Shown: in pieces, positions 1 to 9,478 of the stretch
Numbering within the stretch: position 1 is the stretch's first letter
Layout of the letters: each line of letters begins with the position of its first letter
Origin: Solen grandis
Lineage: Eukaryota; Mollusca; Bivalvia; Adapedonta; Solenidae
Length of the DNA stretch: 64,000 bases
Direction: 5' to 3'
NCBI GenBank assembly: GCA_021229015.1
Contig: CM037777.1
Location: forward strand, 70,382,952-70,446,951
Translations under genes and position numbers: made by a program
The notes under the pieces: model-generated
The model's database searches: none
What the model was told of the DNA's origin: nothing
Seen by the model: only the letters and a program-made list of their open reading frames with translations

Positions 1-1407
1 TTAAAAAGAATCTATAAGAATCTAAGAATCTTAATTTTTTATAATATGACCCATAATCAATTGATATATATTCTTCAGATGTTTTTGATAATGGTTTAAC
101 TTTGTTATACTTTTTTTGTTCTTCAATTAAAAAGTGGAAATCATAATTAGAACCATTATGAAAGAATACAGGTATTAATTTTGTTATTTCCTTTTTTTTA
201 TCTTCATATTTCATAAGTTCTTCAATTAAAAAGTGGAAATCATAATTAGAACCTTACTTACGGACTTTGTCCGGCTGTTCCATTGAAACATATTATCACT
301 TTGTTTTTCAAATCCTTTTTCACAAATATAACATTCAGTTGCTTCTTGAAATTCATCTTCTTCCTCCCTACTTAGTATTGGTTTTTTCTGTTCATTAAGG
401 TAGATCTTATAGTTTATTTCTTTAAATATCTTTATTACTTTTTCTACATATTTTTCTATTGCATCATTTCCAAAAATTTTAAATTCCATAATATTTACTT
501 CTTGTTTATATATTTTATTTATATAAGATTCATTAGGATTTGGTTGAGTAGTATATAATGGAATATTATTTGATTCAAAATCACAATATATAACAAATGG
601 TAATTTATTTTTAAAATTATAATTTTTAAATTTAAGAATATTTTTTCCTATTTCAGGCATTATAGATTTACAATGTTCATTATTATAACATATTTCTTGA
701 AATTTTTAATTAAATAATGAGTATTAATTTGTTCCAGCTGTGAAACATTATTTTCATTACTTTCAATGTATAAGAGATCAATTATATTTTCACTTTCATT
801 CCAGAAAAAAAATAGTTTTTTTTACTTTTAGATACAGGATATTAATCCCATTCATATTAAGTTTATTTTCATATGGTTTATATTTTGTCACTCTTTCTTT
901 GTTATCATCTGCAGGGAATAACTTTGATAGTATTGCCCAGAGAAAACATTTATTATCATTTTTATTTTTAACATTAATAATATTATTTGATTTAAATTGA
1001 AGAGGTATATAAGATGAAGCTTTCTGATAATCATATTTATATTGTTTTACTTCTACACTTTTAATATTTCTAAAAACAAAACCAGATCCTCTTTCTTGAA
1101 ATTTATCTACCCAAGCTTCAAATTTATCTTTTAAACTATTATAGAATTTTTCTATATTATTTTGTGTTTGAATAATTTCAATAGGATGAGAGTAATGACT
1201 TTCTATTATATCAAGAGCTAAAGGAGTTAAAAATTCACTTGTTATTATTATTTTTATTTTCAAAGGAAAGTGATTAATAACTATTTTATCTTTTAATAAG
1301 TTTATATATTTAGTTATATCTTCTTCATCTATATTATTAATATTAGTTTCAGTAATAAGATCTTTAAATGATTTGGATTTTTTATCGACCATTTTTATAG
1401 AATACAT
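1..1407 (-). pseudogene. Polinton/Maverick protein-primed DNA polymerase B, broken fragment
   Basis: Three minus-strand segments in different frames read in order as the N-terminal part of a Polinton-type family B DNA polymerase. The first (796-1407) carries a lysine-rich leader and the block ending LNMNGI that precedes the polymerase in these elements. The second (226-660) contains PFVIYCDFES, the Exo I-like motif of the 3'-5' exonuclease, and a CxxC pair. The third (1-255) contains a NYDFHF-type Exo II-like motif. The enzyme would replicate the element's own DNA. Stops and frameshifts separate the segments (for example around 660-795). The polymerase (palm) half would lie beyond the left window edge. 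The family assignment is from recognised motifs; the exact element family cannot be named. An adintovirus-like endogenous copy is an equivalent description. Confidence 0.8.
118..255. repeat. 36-bp direct duplication inside the polymerase fragment
   Basis: The stretch beginning TTCTTCAATTAAAAAGTGGA occurs at about 118-153 and again at 220-255, essentially identical, 102 bp apart. It covers the exonuclease NYDFHF-type motif, so the motif is present twice. This is a rearrangement within the decayed element and adds to the evidence that the polymerase is not functional. Confidence 0.85.
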
Positions 1408-1416
1408 TTTTAATTA

Positions 1417-1644
1417 TTATTTATTTCTAAAATAATAATTACTTTGATAATCTGGATTTCTTTCCATAAACTCTTGATAAGATTGTTTATATTTTTCTTT
1501 GTTTCTTTCTCGATGATCTCTTTTAACAAAGTATAAACATTTTTTGCATTTTGCTTTTAACCCATCAGGGGCTTTAGATTCTTTGTAATAATTATTATAT
1601 GTTTTATATTCACCACATTTTTTACAGATTTTTCCTTCCACCAT
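1417..1644 (-). CDS. Small CxxC zinc-finger protein of the Polinton remnant
   Basis: Open frame of about 75 codons. I chose the internal Met at 1644 (MVEGKICKKCGEYK) because the zinc-binding region begins just after it; an upstream start at 1737 is also open. It has a CKKCGEYK knuckle, a KAPDGLKAKCKKC knuckle and a basic tail. This CxxC-(n)-CxxC pattern is widespread in giant-virus and Polinton proteins, some of them HNH-like nucleases, but no HNH residues are visible here. It lies between the minus-strand polymerase remnant and the divergent integrase-side ORF. Function unknown; possibly DNA binding (inference). Confidence 0.55.
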   Translation of the reverse strand: MVEGKICKKCGEYKTYNNYYKESKAPDGLKAKCKKCLYFVKRDHRERNKEKYKQSYQEFMERNPDYQSNYYFRNK

Positions 1645-1661
1645 TTTTTTTATCATTAAAA

Positions 1662-1880
1662 ATGGATCACCCAAAAATATATTGTTTACGTTGTAAAAAG
1701 AATACTGAAAATAATTCAGTAGAACAAGTAACAACAACCAATAATAGACAAATGTTAAAAGGTAAATGTTCTGAGTGTGGATCTAAGAAAAATAGATTTA
1801 TAGGAACAAATAAATTAGCAGATGAATTACATCATAGAGTTATAAAGAAATTTCCTAAAAGATTTTTGTTGATTCAATAG
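1662..1880 (+). CDS. Zinc-ribbon protein leading into the integrase (DUF5679-like)
   Basis: ATG at 1662 opens a 72-codon frame with CLRCKK, a conserved middle (QMLKGKC) and CSECGSKK, a four-cysteine zinc ribbon of the DUF5679 type common in viruses and Polintons. The end of the frame (LADELHHRVIKKFPKR) resembles the linker that precedes the catalytic core of Polinton integrases. A frame change at about 1864 then leads into integrase sequence. It may therefore be the N-terminus of the integrase polypeptide rather than a separate gene. It is divergent from the zinc-finger gene at 1417-1644, with overlapping 5' regions. Confidence 0.6.
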   Translation: MDHPKIYCLRCKKNTENNSVEQVTTTNNRQMLKGKCSECGSKKNRFIGTNKLADELHHRVIKKFPKRFLLIQ

Positions 1881-2459
1881 ATAAAATATGGGCTGTTGAT
1901 TTGGTGATATGATTTTTAAAATGGTTGGTTAATTCCTTAAAAAATAAAAAGGAGTAACAGTAAGTGAAGCATTTAAAACATTATTTGAAGAAAGAAAACC
2001 AATTTTTATTTGGTCAGATAAAGGATCTGAATTTTATAATCGACAAGTAAAAGAATTGTTAAAAGATAATAACAAAAAATTTAAATTTTTGCTCATGAAA
2101 AAATATTATGATGTATTAGATAATTAGTTAAAGATTATAATAATACAATTCATTCTTCAATTAAAATGACACCTGTTGAAGCAAGTAAATCAGAAAATAC
2201 ATTAACAGTGTATGAAAATTTATATCCAGAAGAAGAAAAGAAAATTAAGAAACCTAAATTCAAAGTTGGAGATAGAGTAAGAATAACAAAAAAGAAAGGT
2301 AAATTTGAAAAGGGTTATACTACTCGTTGGACTAGAGAAATATTTGTAATTGAAGAAGTTTTAAATACAAATCCTGTTACTTATAAAATAAAAGATTTAA
2401 AAGGTGAAGACATTACAGGTAGTTTTTATGAACAAGAATTACAGATAACTGAGTTTTAA
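1864..2459 (+). pseudogene. Polinton integrase (rve family, DDE) remnant
   Basis: Fragments in three frames read as a retroviral-type integrase. An IDKIWAVDLV piece (about 1874-1905) is the start of the core. A piece from 1951 contains IWSDKGSEFYN, which holds the second catalytic Asp. After a TAG at 2125, the frame containing 2166-2459 carries HSSIKMTPVEA and then a C-terminal chromodomain-like/SH3-like block (FKVGDRVRI ... FYEQELQI). Between the first and second pieces about 25-30 codons of the core expected from the family are absent, and several stops and shifts occur. The protein would insert the element into the genome. It is clearly inactive here. Confidence 0.8.
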
Positions 2460-3000
2460 ATCTTTTAATAAAACCATAGTAGTACACTTAAAATGTACAT
2501 CTGTTATGTTGTAGTCTTCATTTGTGAGTGCTTGTAAGTCTACTCGAAGTTGTCCCTGAAAATAGAATATAATAAACTGTATTAATATACTGTAACACCG
2601 TTAAGAAAAATAACGGTGTTAATTTAAATAATTTCCTAACTTCCGGGGTATTAATATACTGTAACACCGTTATTTTTCTTAACGGTGGTGGTGTAAATTA
2701 TTCTCTTAAGTACTGTAACACCGTTATGAGACATATAATTGTAAATACATTCTAGAAAGCAATTGCATTCTAATCTTAACAGAACACAAAATATTAAATA
2801 AAATGTAGTACTTACATGGTTTAGCTTTTGATTTGCCTTTTTTAGAAGTTAAGAGGCAAGGTAAAACGTCTTCTCACCACTGTTAATTTGAAACGAAAGA
2901 CCGCACCAGTCTAATCGCTCTATGTTTACAGGTATGTTATGACAACGTCCTGACAACGTTAATCGATTTAGTCTATTCATACTACGCTGTCTATTTGCTT
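2460..3000. other. Non-coding flank of the Polinton remnant with CACCGTTA hairpins
   Basis: No coding potential. The phrase TACTGTAACACCGTTA occurs three times (about 2589, 2657, 2711). Two copies form hairpins with 8-10 bp stems: 2594-2620 (loop AGAAAAA) and 2663-2687 (loop TTTTTCT). The stretch may contain the degraded element terminus, but no convincing terminal inverted repeat or target duplication was found. Confidence 0.5.
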
Positions 3001-3027
3001 TCGATCCATAAGTGTTATTTACCTAAT

Positions 3028-3126
3028 ATTGGATTTTTCAGTTTATAAATAGATATTGGGAAAACTTTTTTTTGTTACCAAAATTGGATTTTTCAGTTTA
3101 TAAATAGATATTGGAAAAACTTTTTT
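3028..3126. repeat. Tandem duplication of a ~44-bp unit, 55-bp offset
   Basis: The stretch starting ATTGGATTTTTCAGTTTATA at 3028 recurs at 3083, each copy ending in a long T-run after ATATTGG. The two copies differ at only a few positions. Confidence 0.85.
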
Positions 3127-3137
3127 AGTTCTCGGGT

Positions 3138-3219
3138 AGTAGTATAGGTATTGAGCGCCCCTGGCGAGGGAGGGGGGGGGGGGGGGGGTGAGCCAGGGGC
3201 GCTCAATACCTATACTACT
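3138..3219. repeat. Perfect 28-bp inverted repeat with a poly-G loop
   Basis: The left arm (3138-3165) and right arm (3192-3219) are exact reverse complements; the inner end of the stem is GAGCGCCCCTGGC/GCCAGGGGCGCTC. The 26-nt loop is almost pure G, with 17 consecutive Gs at 3172-3188. DNA or RNA could form a hairpin, and the loop could form a G-quadruplex. The function is unknown; it may be a small palindromic mobile-element end. Confidence 0.9.
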
Positions 3220-3800
3220 TTCGTACACATTTTTCAGGAAGGTTCGCGAAGAAAATACGCGCGTACAGTCTAGAGATACTATGCACGTGTTAAGTATAAG
3301 CTTATAACATTGCTTATTGTTAAGTAACAGCTTTAATCAAAGTGCTGAACGCACTAATGGACAAGACAAGTTGGCATCTGTGAAATAAACATTCAAGTTC
3401 GTTTTGAAACATGACACGCTTTGTGAATAGAACAAATAACATAAAATTACACTCTGATACAGCATGTATATGTTTTGTTGTGTCTATTGAAATAGGAACC
3501 TTATTAAAACCACCTTAAACAATAAGAGAAAATAGCAACACTAATCCCAACACGATTAACAAGTTTTAAGATTAAATGCAAATATTGATGAAGATGCACC
3601 GACTAACTTCATTGTAATGCAATTAAATTAATAAAAATAATGGTCTGAAAGTACAATAAACTATAAAAGAAAAATATTAATGTAAATGAGAAAAGAATGA
3701 GCAAGTAAAAAAAATCCATGGCAAATGTACAGGCTGAACATAAGGTCGGTCCGAATAGCATTCGGCCTACACGCTAATGCTACAGACTTGCTAATATGAC
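3220..3800. other. Non-coding AT-rich spacer
   Basis: No ORF with recognisable content, no obvious terminal repeats and no tRNA-like boxes were seen between the poly-G hairpin and the 32-bp minisatellite. Confidence 0.5.
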
Positions 3801-3908
3801 CGCCTCGCATTCGATAGACGCACTAATACGGCCGACTCGGATTCGATAGACGCGCTAATACGACCGACTCGCATTCAACAGATGCGCTAATGCAGACGAC
3901 TCGAATGC
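3801..3908. repeat. GC-rich 32-bp minisatellite
   Basis: Units starting CGCCTCGCATTCGATAGACG at 3801, 3833 and 3865, with a partial unit at 3897, differ by a few substitutions. Each contains CGACTCG-type and GCTAAT blocks. They stand out as GC-rich in an AT-rich region. Confidence 0.8.
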
Positions 3909-4105
3909 GCCCGACTTGCTATTAAAACAACGAACAACTCGATAATAATAAACATGCAATAAAACAACCCAACTACTAAAAGCAGTAAACTAAATTTATT
4001 ATTAGCATTAGCAATTGGAAACATGTTTTAGTTCAATGATAGCTTGTTGTGAGCAATAGTTATTTGCTTTTTGAAAAAATAACTTACTTACATAACAAAA
4101 GATAT

Positions 4106-4108
<3 letters not shown>

Positions 4109-4148
<40 letters not shown>
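4109..4148. repeat. (AC)n microsatellite
   Basis: About 20 uninterrupted AC dinucleotides. Confidence 0.98.
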
Positions 4149-4150
<2 letters not shown>

Positions 4151-4977
4151 TAATTATGGACCATTTTACTCTGAAATGTGACGTAAACCTACGTAAGTCA
4201 AGGAGCACTTCCCGAACACAAAATTATTACCTGTTGGTGTACAGCTTTTGTACTGATCATTTAAGTAACTGCTGCAGGGAATTTGGTGTACAATTACACA
4301 GGGAAAAACATACACTTGGGATCGATTGGTCAATTTAAACCATTTAATGTGTGGAATTATATTTTGACCAATGAGATTGCAATATTTTTAAAATTTTCGA
4401 TCGGTTTAACATGTTAAACTTGTTGGTTTAATGGGTAACATAGTATATACGACCAATCTTTGTGCGCATGCGTGCAGAGTTGGGCTTGCATAGTAACGTC
4501 GAAACATAATTTCATACATTAAGTAGGTTAATGTTTGTTTTCGAAGGTTTAACATATCCTCTGGTGAAATGTGCAATAGTTTGCATAGCGTTTTCGGAAA
4601 ACGTGTGCCGGGTCAGCATTTTCAGAAAACCACTGCGCAATACGAAACACAGGCGGGACGTTGTTTTAATTCGGATCGAATGACAAATAGTGTTTCAGAA
4701 ATAACTGTGTGCAGGTAAGAAATATTAATATATTTCGAAATGTTCAAGAATTGAAAAAAAACCATATCTTTGATATTGTTGAACGGTTTACTAGGGTCAT
4801 TGAATTAATCACCTTTAGCTTTCCACGCATTGCAGTTCCTGGCTTAGAACGAAATGGTTAAACATAATGGAAACCAATATTTAAGCCAATTTGTTTTTAA
4901 TTTCAAGGTCGTAGTTATAATCGCAGTAATCTATATTCATAATTTATAAATAGATAAACCTTTACTTCATATAAAGC
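4149..4977. other. Non-coding spacer with a possible dispersed-repeat segment
   Basis: The segment around 4190-4330 (ACACTTCCCGAACACA-like, then TGTTGGTGTA, then a TTTAAACC block) resembles 19040-19150 in the same order, suggesting an old dispersed element. The rest holds nothing recognisable. Confidence 0.4.
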
Positions 4978-5105
4978 AACGCCCCCGGTAGCCGAGTGGT
5001 TAGAGCGTCCGCCTCGGGAGCGGGAGGTCGTGAGTTCGATCCCCGGCCGCGACATACCAAAGTCGTAAAAAATGGTACTGTTATAGCTCCCTTGCTTAGC
5101 GCTAA
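4978..5105 (+). mobile_element. tRNA-derived SINE (family A), best-preserved copy
   Basis: A tRNA-like head has an A box (TAGCCGAGTGGTTA) at 4989-5002 and a B box (GTTCGATCCC) near 5034-5043, followed by GACATACC...GTCGTAAAAAATGGTA and CTTGCTTAGC. The 3' part is shared with degraded copies at about 9028-9130 and 38362-38490, so it is a SINE rather than a gene. The acceptor-stem ends do not pair, which argues against a functional tRNA. Confidence 0.8.
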
Positions 5106-5164
5106 AAAAGGTCGAGGTATTGTCATCACTCTGGTATCGTCGCCTTTGTTGCCGTAGACGTCTT

Positions 5165-5680
5165 GAAGAACTTTGGCCAAAACTTCTAAACTATTAAACC
5201 TTCTGTCATAAAACTTCAAATAATTGTTCAATCTAACAAGGGCTACATTCTCATTATGGACAATAACTCGTCCATTTCGACCAAATCTATCTCCCTTAAA
5301 ATACAGTGGAACATATTAACTTTGGCCATAACTTCTCAACTCTTAAACCTTCTTTCATCAAACTTCACATACTTGTTCACTATCACAAGGGCTATATACC
5401 CATCAAGGGCCATAACTCCTAGGTCCATTTTGACCAATTTTATCTCTCTCTCTCTCTTTTTTTAAATTGTTTTGAAAAACATTAACCTTGGCCAAAACTT
5501 ATAAACTATTAAAACCTTCTGTCATCAAACTTCATATACTTATTTACTACTACAAAGGCTATATTCTGACCAAGGTCCATAACTCTTAGTCCATTTAGAC
5601 TAAATTAACCTCCCCCTTTTTAGGCAAAACAAAACAGACTAACGTTGGCATCCGCATGCGATGCTCTTGTTTTGAATATG
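5165..5680. repeat. Tandem-core dispersed repeat, three ~150-167 bp units
   Basis: The phrase (C)TTGGCCAAAACTTCTAAACT recurs at about 5171, 5320 and 5487, each followed by AAACCTTCTGTCATCAAACTTC-like sequence, then AAGGGCTATAT and GGTCCATTT. The array ends in a CATCCGCATGCGATGCTCTTG segment resembling a unique terminal piece. Short ORFs inside it are repeat translations, not genes. Confidence 0.8.
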
Positions 5681-6509
5681 CAGACAAATGAACGGCTACA
5701 GGAATCCTAAACACTTTTCTTTAGCCTTATTGCTCATGCATTTGTTTTTTAAAAAGAAATCGTGTGATTTTGTGACTTCTGGTGATATCCAGATGGCTTT
5801 CTGACACATCAAATTTGGAACATTTTTAGGTGACTTCCCTAGGTGTTTCTGTTTCCTTGAAATAAGTTGTAAAACAGCTTTACAACTTATTTGAAAGAAA
5901 CTTAGCAGCTCAATATTTATAATATTTACGTTATTTATGAAAGGGCATACTTGAAAAAATAATGTAAAAGCCCGAGCTTCTAGGCTTCCGCCTGAGATTA
6001 CCAGCTGAGATAACAGAATAGTCTAATAATGAACACAAAAAAAATTTTTAAAAATCATTTGAAAACTTGCCTTTTTAAAGTCATATTTGTGGCTATACAG
6101 TGGGCTGGTTATGAGTGTAATTTCATTTTATAAAGTTTAAAATTAAGTTAGAAAGAAAGAAAGAATAAACGAGTGTAATTGCTTTTATGCTATTTTGTTT
6201 TGTTTTATGTTTTTATCTTTCGAATAAAATACATTTTGTATCTATTTTTAAATCCCTTCTAAAATTTTTAGACGTCAGCACATTTTTATGAAAAGTTTTA
6301 CTTCGAGTGCAAATCCTTGATCTGGCCTCTTGTTCTCAAAATACATAAGTACGTTTTCAGGCTCACGAGTATCATACTTAAAAACCTATTGAAGCTCGAG
6401 TTTGAGTATGAAAAACATAAGTACCAATTTTATTTTCTAGAACAAGGAGCATGGCTGTTGACATATGTAACAGAACTAGGATGGAATGTTTTTAAAAACT
6501 GTGCTGTTC
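5681..6509. other. Non-coding spacer
   Basis: A local inverted stretch around 5864-5895 (GTTGTAAAACAGC/TTTACAACTT) and simple A/T runs are the only structures seen. No gene is supported. Confidence 0.5.
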
Positions 6510-7425
6510 TGATAGTATAAATGGAAGAGTATATATGGCCGTACTCTAGTGTGTGTTGTTCTGAGGATATATATGGAAGAATATATATTGCCGCACTCTA
6601 GGGTGTATTGTTCTGATGATATAAGTATATGGAAGAGTATATATGGCCGTACTCTAGGGTGTGTTGTTCTGAGGATATATATGGAAGAATATATATTGCC
6701 GCACTCTAGGATGTGTTGTTCTGATGACATGTATATGGAAAAGAAAGTATATATTGCTGTTATAATATACAGAGAAGAGTATATATCACCGCAATTTAGG
6801 GTGTATTGTTCTGATAACACGCATGGAAAAGTCATATGGCCGCACTCTAAGGTGTGTTGCTCTGAGTATATGTATGAAGTATATATATGACCTCTAAGTA
6901 TATATATTAAATGAAGTATATATCCGCACTCTAGGGTGTTGTTCTAATATATATATTAATATATATATGAAGTAATATATGACCGCACTCTAGGGTGTTG
7001 TTCTAGGTATATATATAGGGTGTTGTTCTAAGTATATATATTAAGTATATATATGAAGTATATATATGACCGCACTCTAGGGTGTTGTTCTAAGTATATA
7101 TATGAAGTATATATATGAAGTATATATATGACCGCACTCTAGGGTGTTGTTCTAAGTATATATATGAAGTATATATATGAATGCACTCTAGGATGTGCTG
7201 TTCAGATGATATATATAGAAAAGTATATGGCCGCACTCTTGTGTGTTATTCTGTGGATATTTTTGGAAGAGTATGTATTGTTGCACTGTACGGTGTGTTT
7301 TTCTGGTGATATATATGGAAAAGTAAACATGCCGCACACTAGGGTGTTGTTCTGATGATATATGTGGAAGTGTATATATTGCCGCACTCTACGGTGTGTT
7401 GTTCTGATAATATAGGTGTGCTGAT
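6510..7425. repeat. Long complex minisatellite (CCGCACTCTAGGGTGT units)
   Basis: At least a dozen units share CCGCACTCTAGGGTGTGTTG followed by TTCTGATGATATATATGGAA-type sequence. The left and right flanks use ~60-70 bp units. The centre (about 6900-7180) uses shorter ~45-60 bp units in which ATATATGAAGT blocks have themselves expanded. ORFs on both strands here (around 6476-6890 and 7164-7435) simply translate the array and have no protein support. Confidence 0.9.
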
Positions 7426-7702
7426 TTGTTTCCACATTTATCTACGATATTCCATTTAAAGAGTGCTATGGGCGAAATGGGTTTCTGACTTTACATCACT
7501 TATACATACATCATGTAATAATTGTGAGATTTTAATATACATGTATACGTATGTAATCTTTAAACTGTAAGCATGCCTTTTATGTCCTGTTTGTATAGAT
7601 TATATATGGCCACTTGCCGAGAGGGTTTTGCTCATTGAAAGTAAACACAATACGCTTCAGAAAAAGGAAAATCGATATTCAAGCAAGATCTGCACAGTAT
7701 AC

Positions 7703-7884
7703 AATGTAAAGTCATTTATTTTCGTGGAGCAATACTTTTCATTGAATTTGCGGATGAATTGATTCATGAATATCAATTCCCACGAAAACTGTCCATTTAA
7801 TAGAATTAACGTTTGCGAGAACATGACTCCGCGAATTCATATACCCAGGAAATTGAAGTTAACTAAAACAAGGATTTTACAGTA
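7703..7884. mobile_element. Putative MITE with GTAAARTCATT/GATTTTAC ends
   Basis: The left end reads ATGTAAAGTCATTTATTTTC and the right end GGATTTTACAGTAGT, an imperfect inverted repeat around a ~180-bp body with TTCGTGG/CCACGAA inverted motifs. A related end (CTACTGTAAAATCATTAATTC) occurs at about 21132. There is no coding capacity. The boundaries are approximate. Confidence 0.5.
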
Positions 7885-7966
7885 GTAAGAATTCTCCTTT
7901 AAGTTCTTACAATATGTCCGTCACATCTGTAGCAACACACAATTTTAAATTTTCCAATTTATTATT

Positions 7967-8733
7967 ATGCCCCCCCCCCCCTCCTTCGAAGAAGAGGGGG
8001 CAAATTGTTTTGCAAATGTCGGTCTGTCGGTAGACCACCTCATTTCCGATCAATAACTGAATAACATTTGGGCACACGTCCTCAAACTCCATAGGGTGAT
8101 TTGTCATGACTAGTTGCTGACCTCTATTGATTTTGGGGTCACTTGGTCAAAGGTCAAGGTCACAGTGACCTGGAATGTGAAAATAGTTTCCGATCAATAA
8201 CTGAATAACGCTTTAACCCACATTCCTCAAACTTCATAGAGTGATTGGTAATGACTAGTAGATGACCCCTTTTGATTTTGGGGTCATTTGACTTGACTTG
8301 ACTATTTGAGTTTACCATCGCTTCGACAGTATTTCAGTCATATAGCACCGTCTAGCTAATTACAGGTGGATGAGGACCCCGAATGCGAGGGGCTAGAGGC
8401 ATCCAGGTAGAACCACCGACCTACCGCAAGCCAGCTGTAAGGCTTCCTTACATGAAAATCCGAATGACCCTGCCGGGATTAGAACCCACGCGGTGAGGGG
8501 CTGAGTGAGTGTTAAAGTCAGCGACTTTACCCCTCGGCCACGGAGGGCCCGGTGTCACTTGTTCAAAGATCTAGGTCACTGTGACCTTGAATGTGAAAAC
8601 CGTTTCCGATCAATTACCGGTGAACGCTTGGGCCGACATTCCTCAAACTTCATAGGGTGATTGATCATGTCACTTGGTCAAAGGTCAAGGTCATAATGAC
8701 CTCGGTGGGAGTGGTAGGAGCGTTGGGGGCATA
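7967..8733. mobile_element. Tandem-core dispersed element bounded by TATGCCCCC/GGGGGCATA
   Basis: The ends read TATGCCCCC (7967) and GGGGGCATA (8725-8733). The interior repeats a ~150-170 bp unit containing TTTCCGATCAATAACTGAAT, CCTCAAACTTCATAG and TTGGTCAAAGGTCAAGGTCA. A SINE on the opposite strand is inserted at 8291-8553 and splits the second unit. Non-coding. Confidence 0.75.
8291..8553 (-). mobile_element. tRNA-derived SINE (family B), longer copy
   Basis: Read on the minus strand: a tRNA-like head with GTGGCCGAGGGGTA (A box) and GTGGGTTCTAATCCC (B box region), GCAGGGTCATTCGGA, a central domain, and a tail TATATGACTGAAATACTG..GAAGCGATGG. Flanking GTCATTTG (8283-8290) and GTCACTTG (8554-8561) look like a target duplication with one mismatch. 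A shorter copy is at 56083-56231. It is nested in the tandem-core element and is therefore younger than that element. Confidence 0.85.
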
Positions 8734-9027
8734 TGTGTCGTTCCGACAATTTTGATTCATAATTCAATCGGTTTTAAGTTAATAACAATAATAATAACGA
8801 TAAAAATAACAATAATAATATTTACGAAAAACGCTGAGTGATCATTTTTAAACTGAATGTAGAACTATTTCTGCGCGTTGTTAAAAAAAAAGGAAGAGGT
8901 CATGTGATTCTACAATAAATATATCTGAAAGCAATGTTGAACCCGGAAAATATTACTGAATCTTATCTTTGTCGCATTTTGTCTTGCAAATGCCTAGTTT
9001 TGATAATTTGATTTTGGTTTCTGTGTC

Positions 9028-9130
9028 TGGTAGGCGAGTGGTTAGAGTGTCACCCTCGTAACCGGGAACCCGGGTCGGACGACATACCGCGGTCGTACGA
9101 ACGTTTATCTCCCATGCTTGGCATTTAATA
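9028..9130 (+). mobile_element. Degraded family-A SINE copy
   Basis: GGCGAGTGGTTAGAGTGTC (A box region), a decayed B box (CCCGGGTCGGAC), then GACATACCGCGGTCGTA and CATGCTTGGCA match the tail of the copy at 4978 in the same order. Confidence 0.6.
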
Positions 9131-9478
9131 TATATTAGAGTTGCCCGTTTTCAGGATGGTGTAACTGGGTGCCAATTGTCTAAATCGCAATGAGGCAGAA
9201 ATTTATCATTTTCTTGTAGAAAATGTCCTACAAACAACTAACATACTGTCCGTGGACCGTAAAGCCTATAAGCAAACAAACACATATTAATGTCTATAGT
9301 TGTAGTAAAAAATCGTCAATCCACATGCAGAATAAACTTGTGGTGGCTTAACAAGGGAAATAACTGCTGCGGCGAGTTTGAGACAATACTTCAAATTGTG
9401 TGTGTGTGTGTTTTTTTTTATTGTAGATTGCTGTAGGTATATTTGGACTACAAAGATTACATACAATTTGAAAAGAAA

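Noticed and set aside
4008..4208. ORF through the AC tract
   Set aside because: Produced by the (AC)n microsatellite.
4978..5055. tRNA gene
   Set aside because: A and B boxes are good, but the acceptor ends do not pair and the sequence continues into a SINE tail shared with two other copies.
6510..7425. CRISPR-like array
   Set aside because: Units vary in length, have no unique spacers and lie in a eukaryotic repeat landscape.
6476..7435. Repetitive proteins on both strands
   Set aside because: Both strands are open because of the AT-rich minisatellite; no independent gene evidence.
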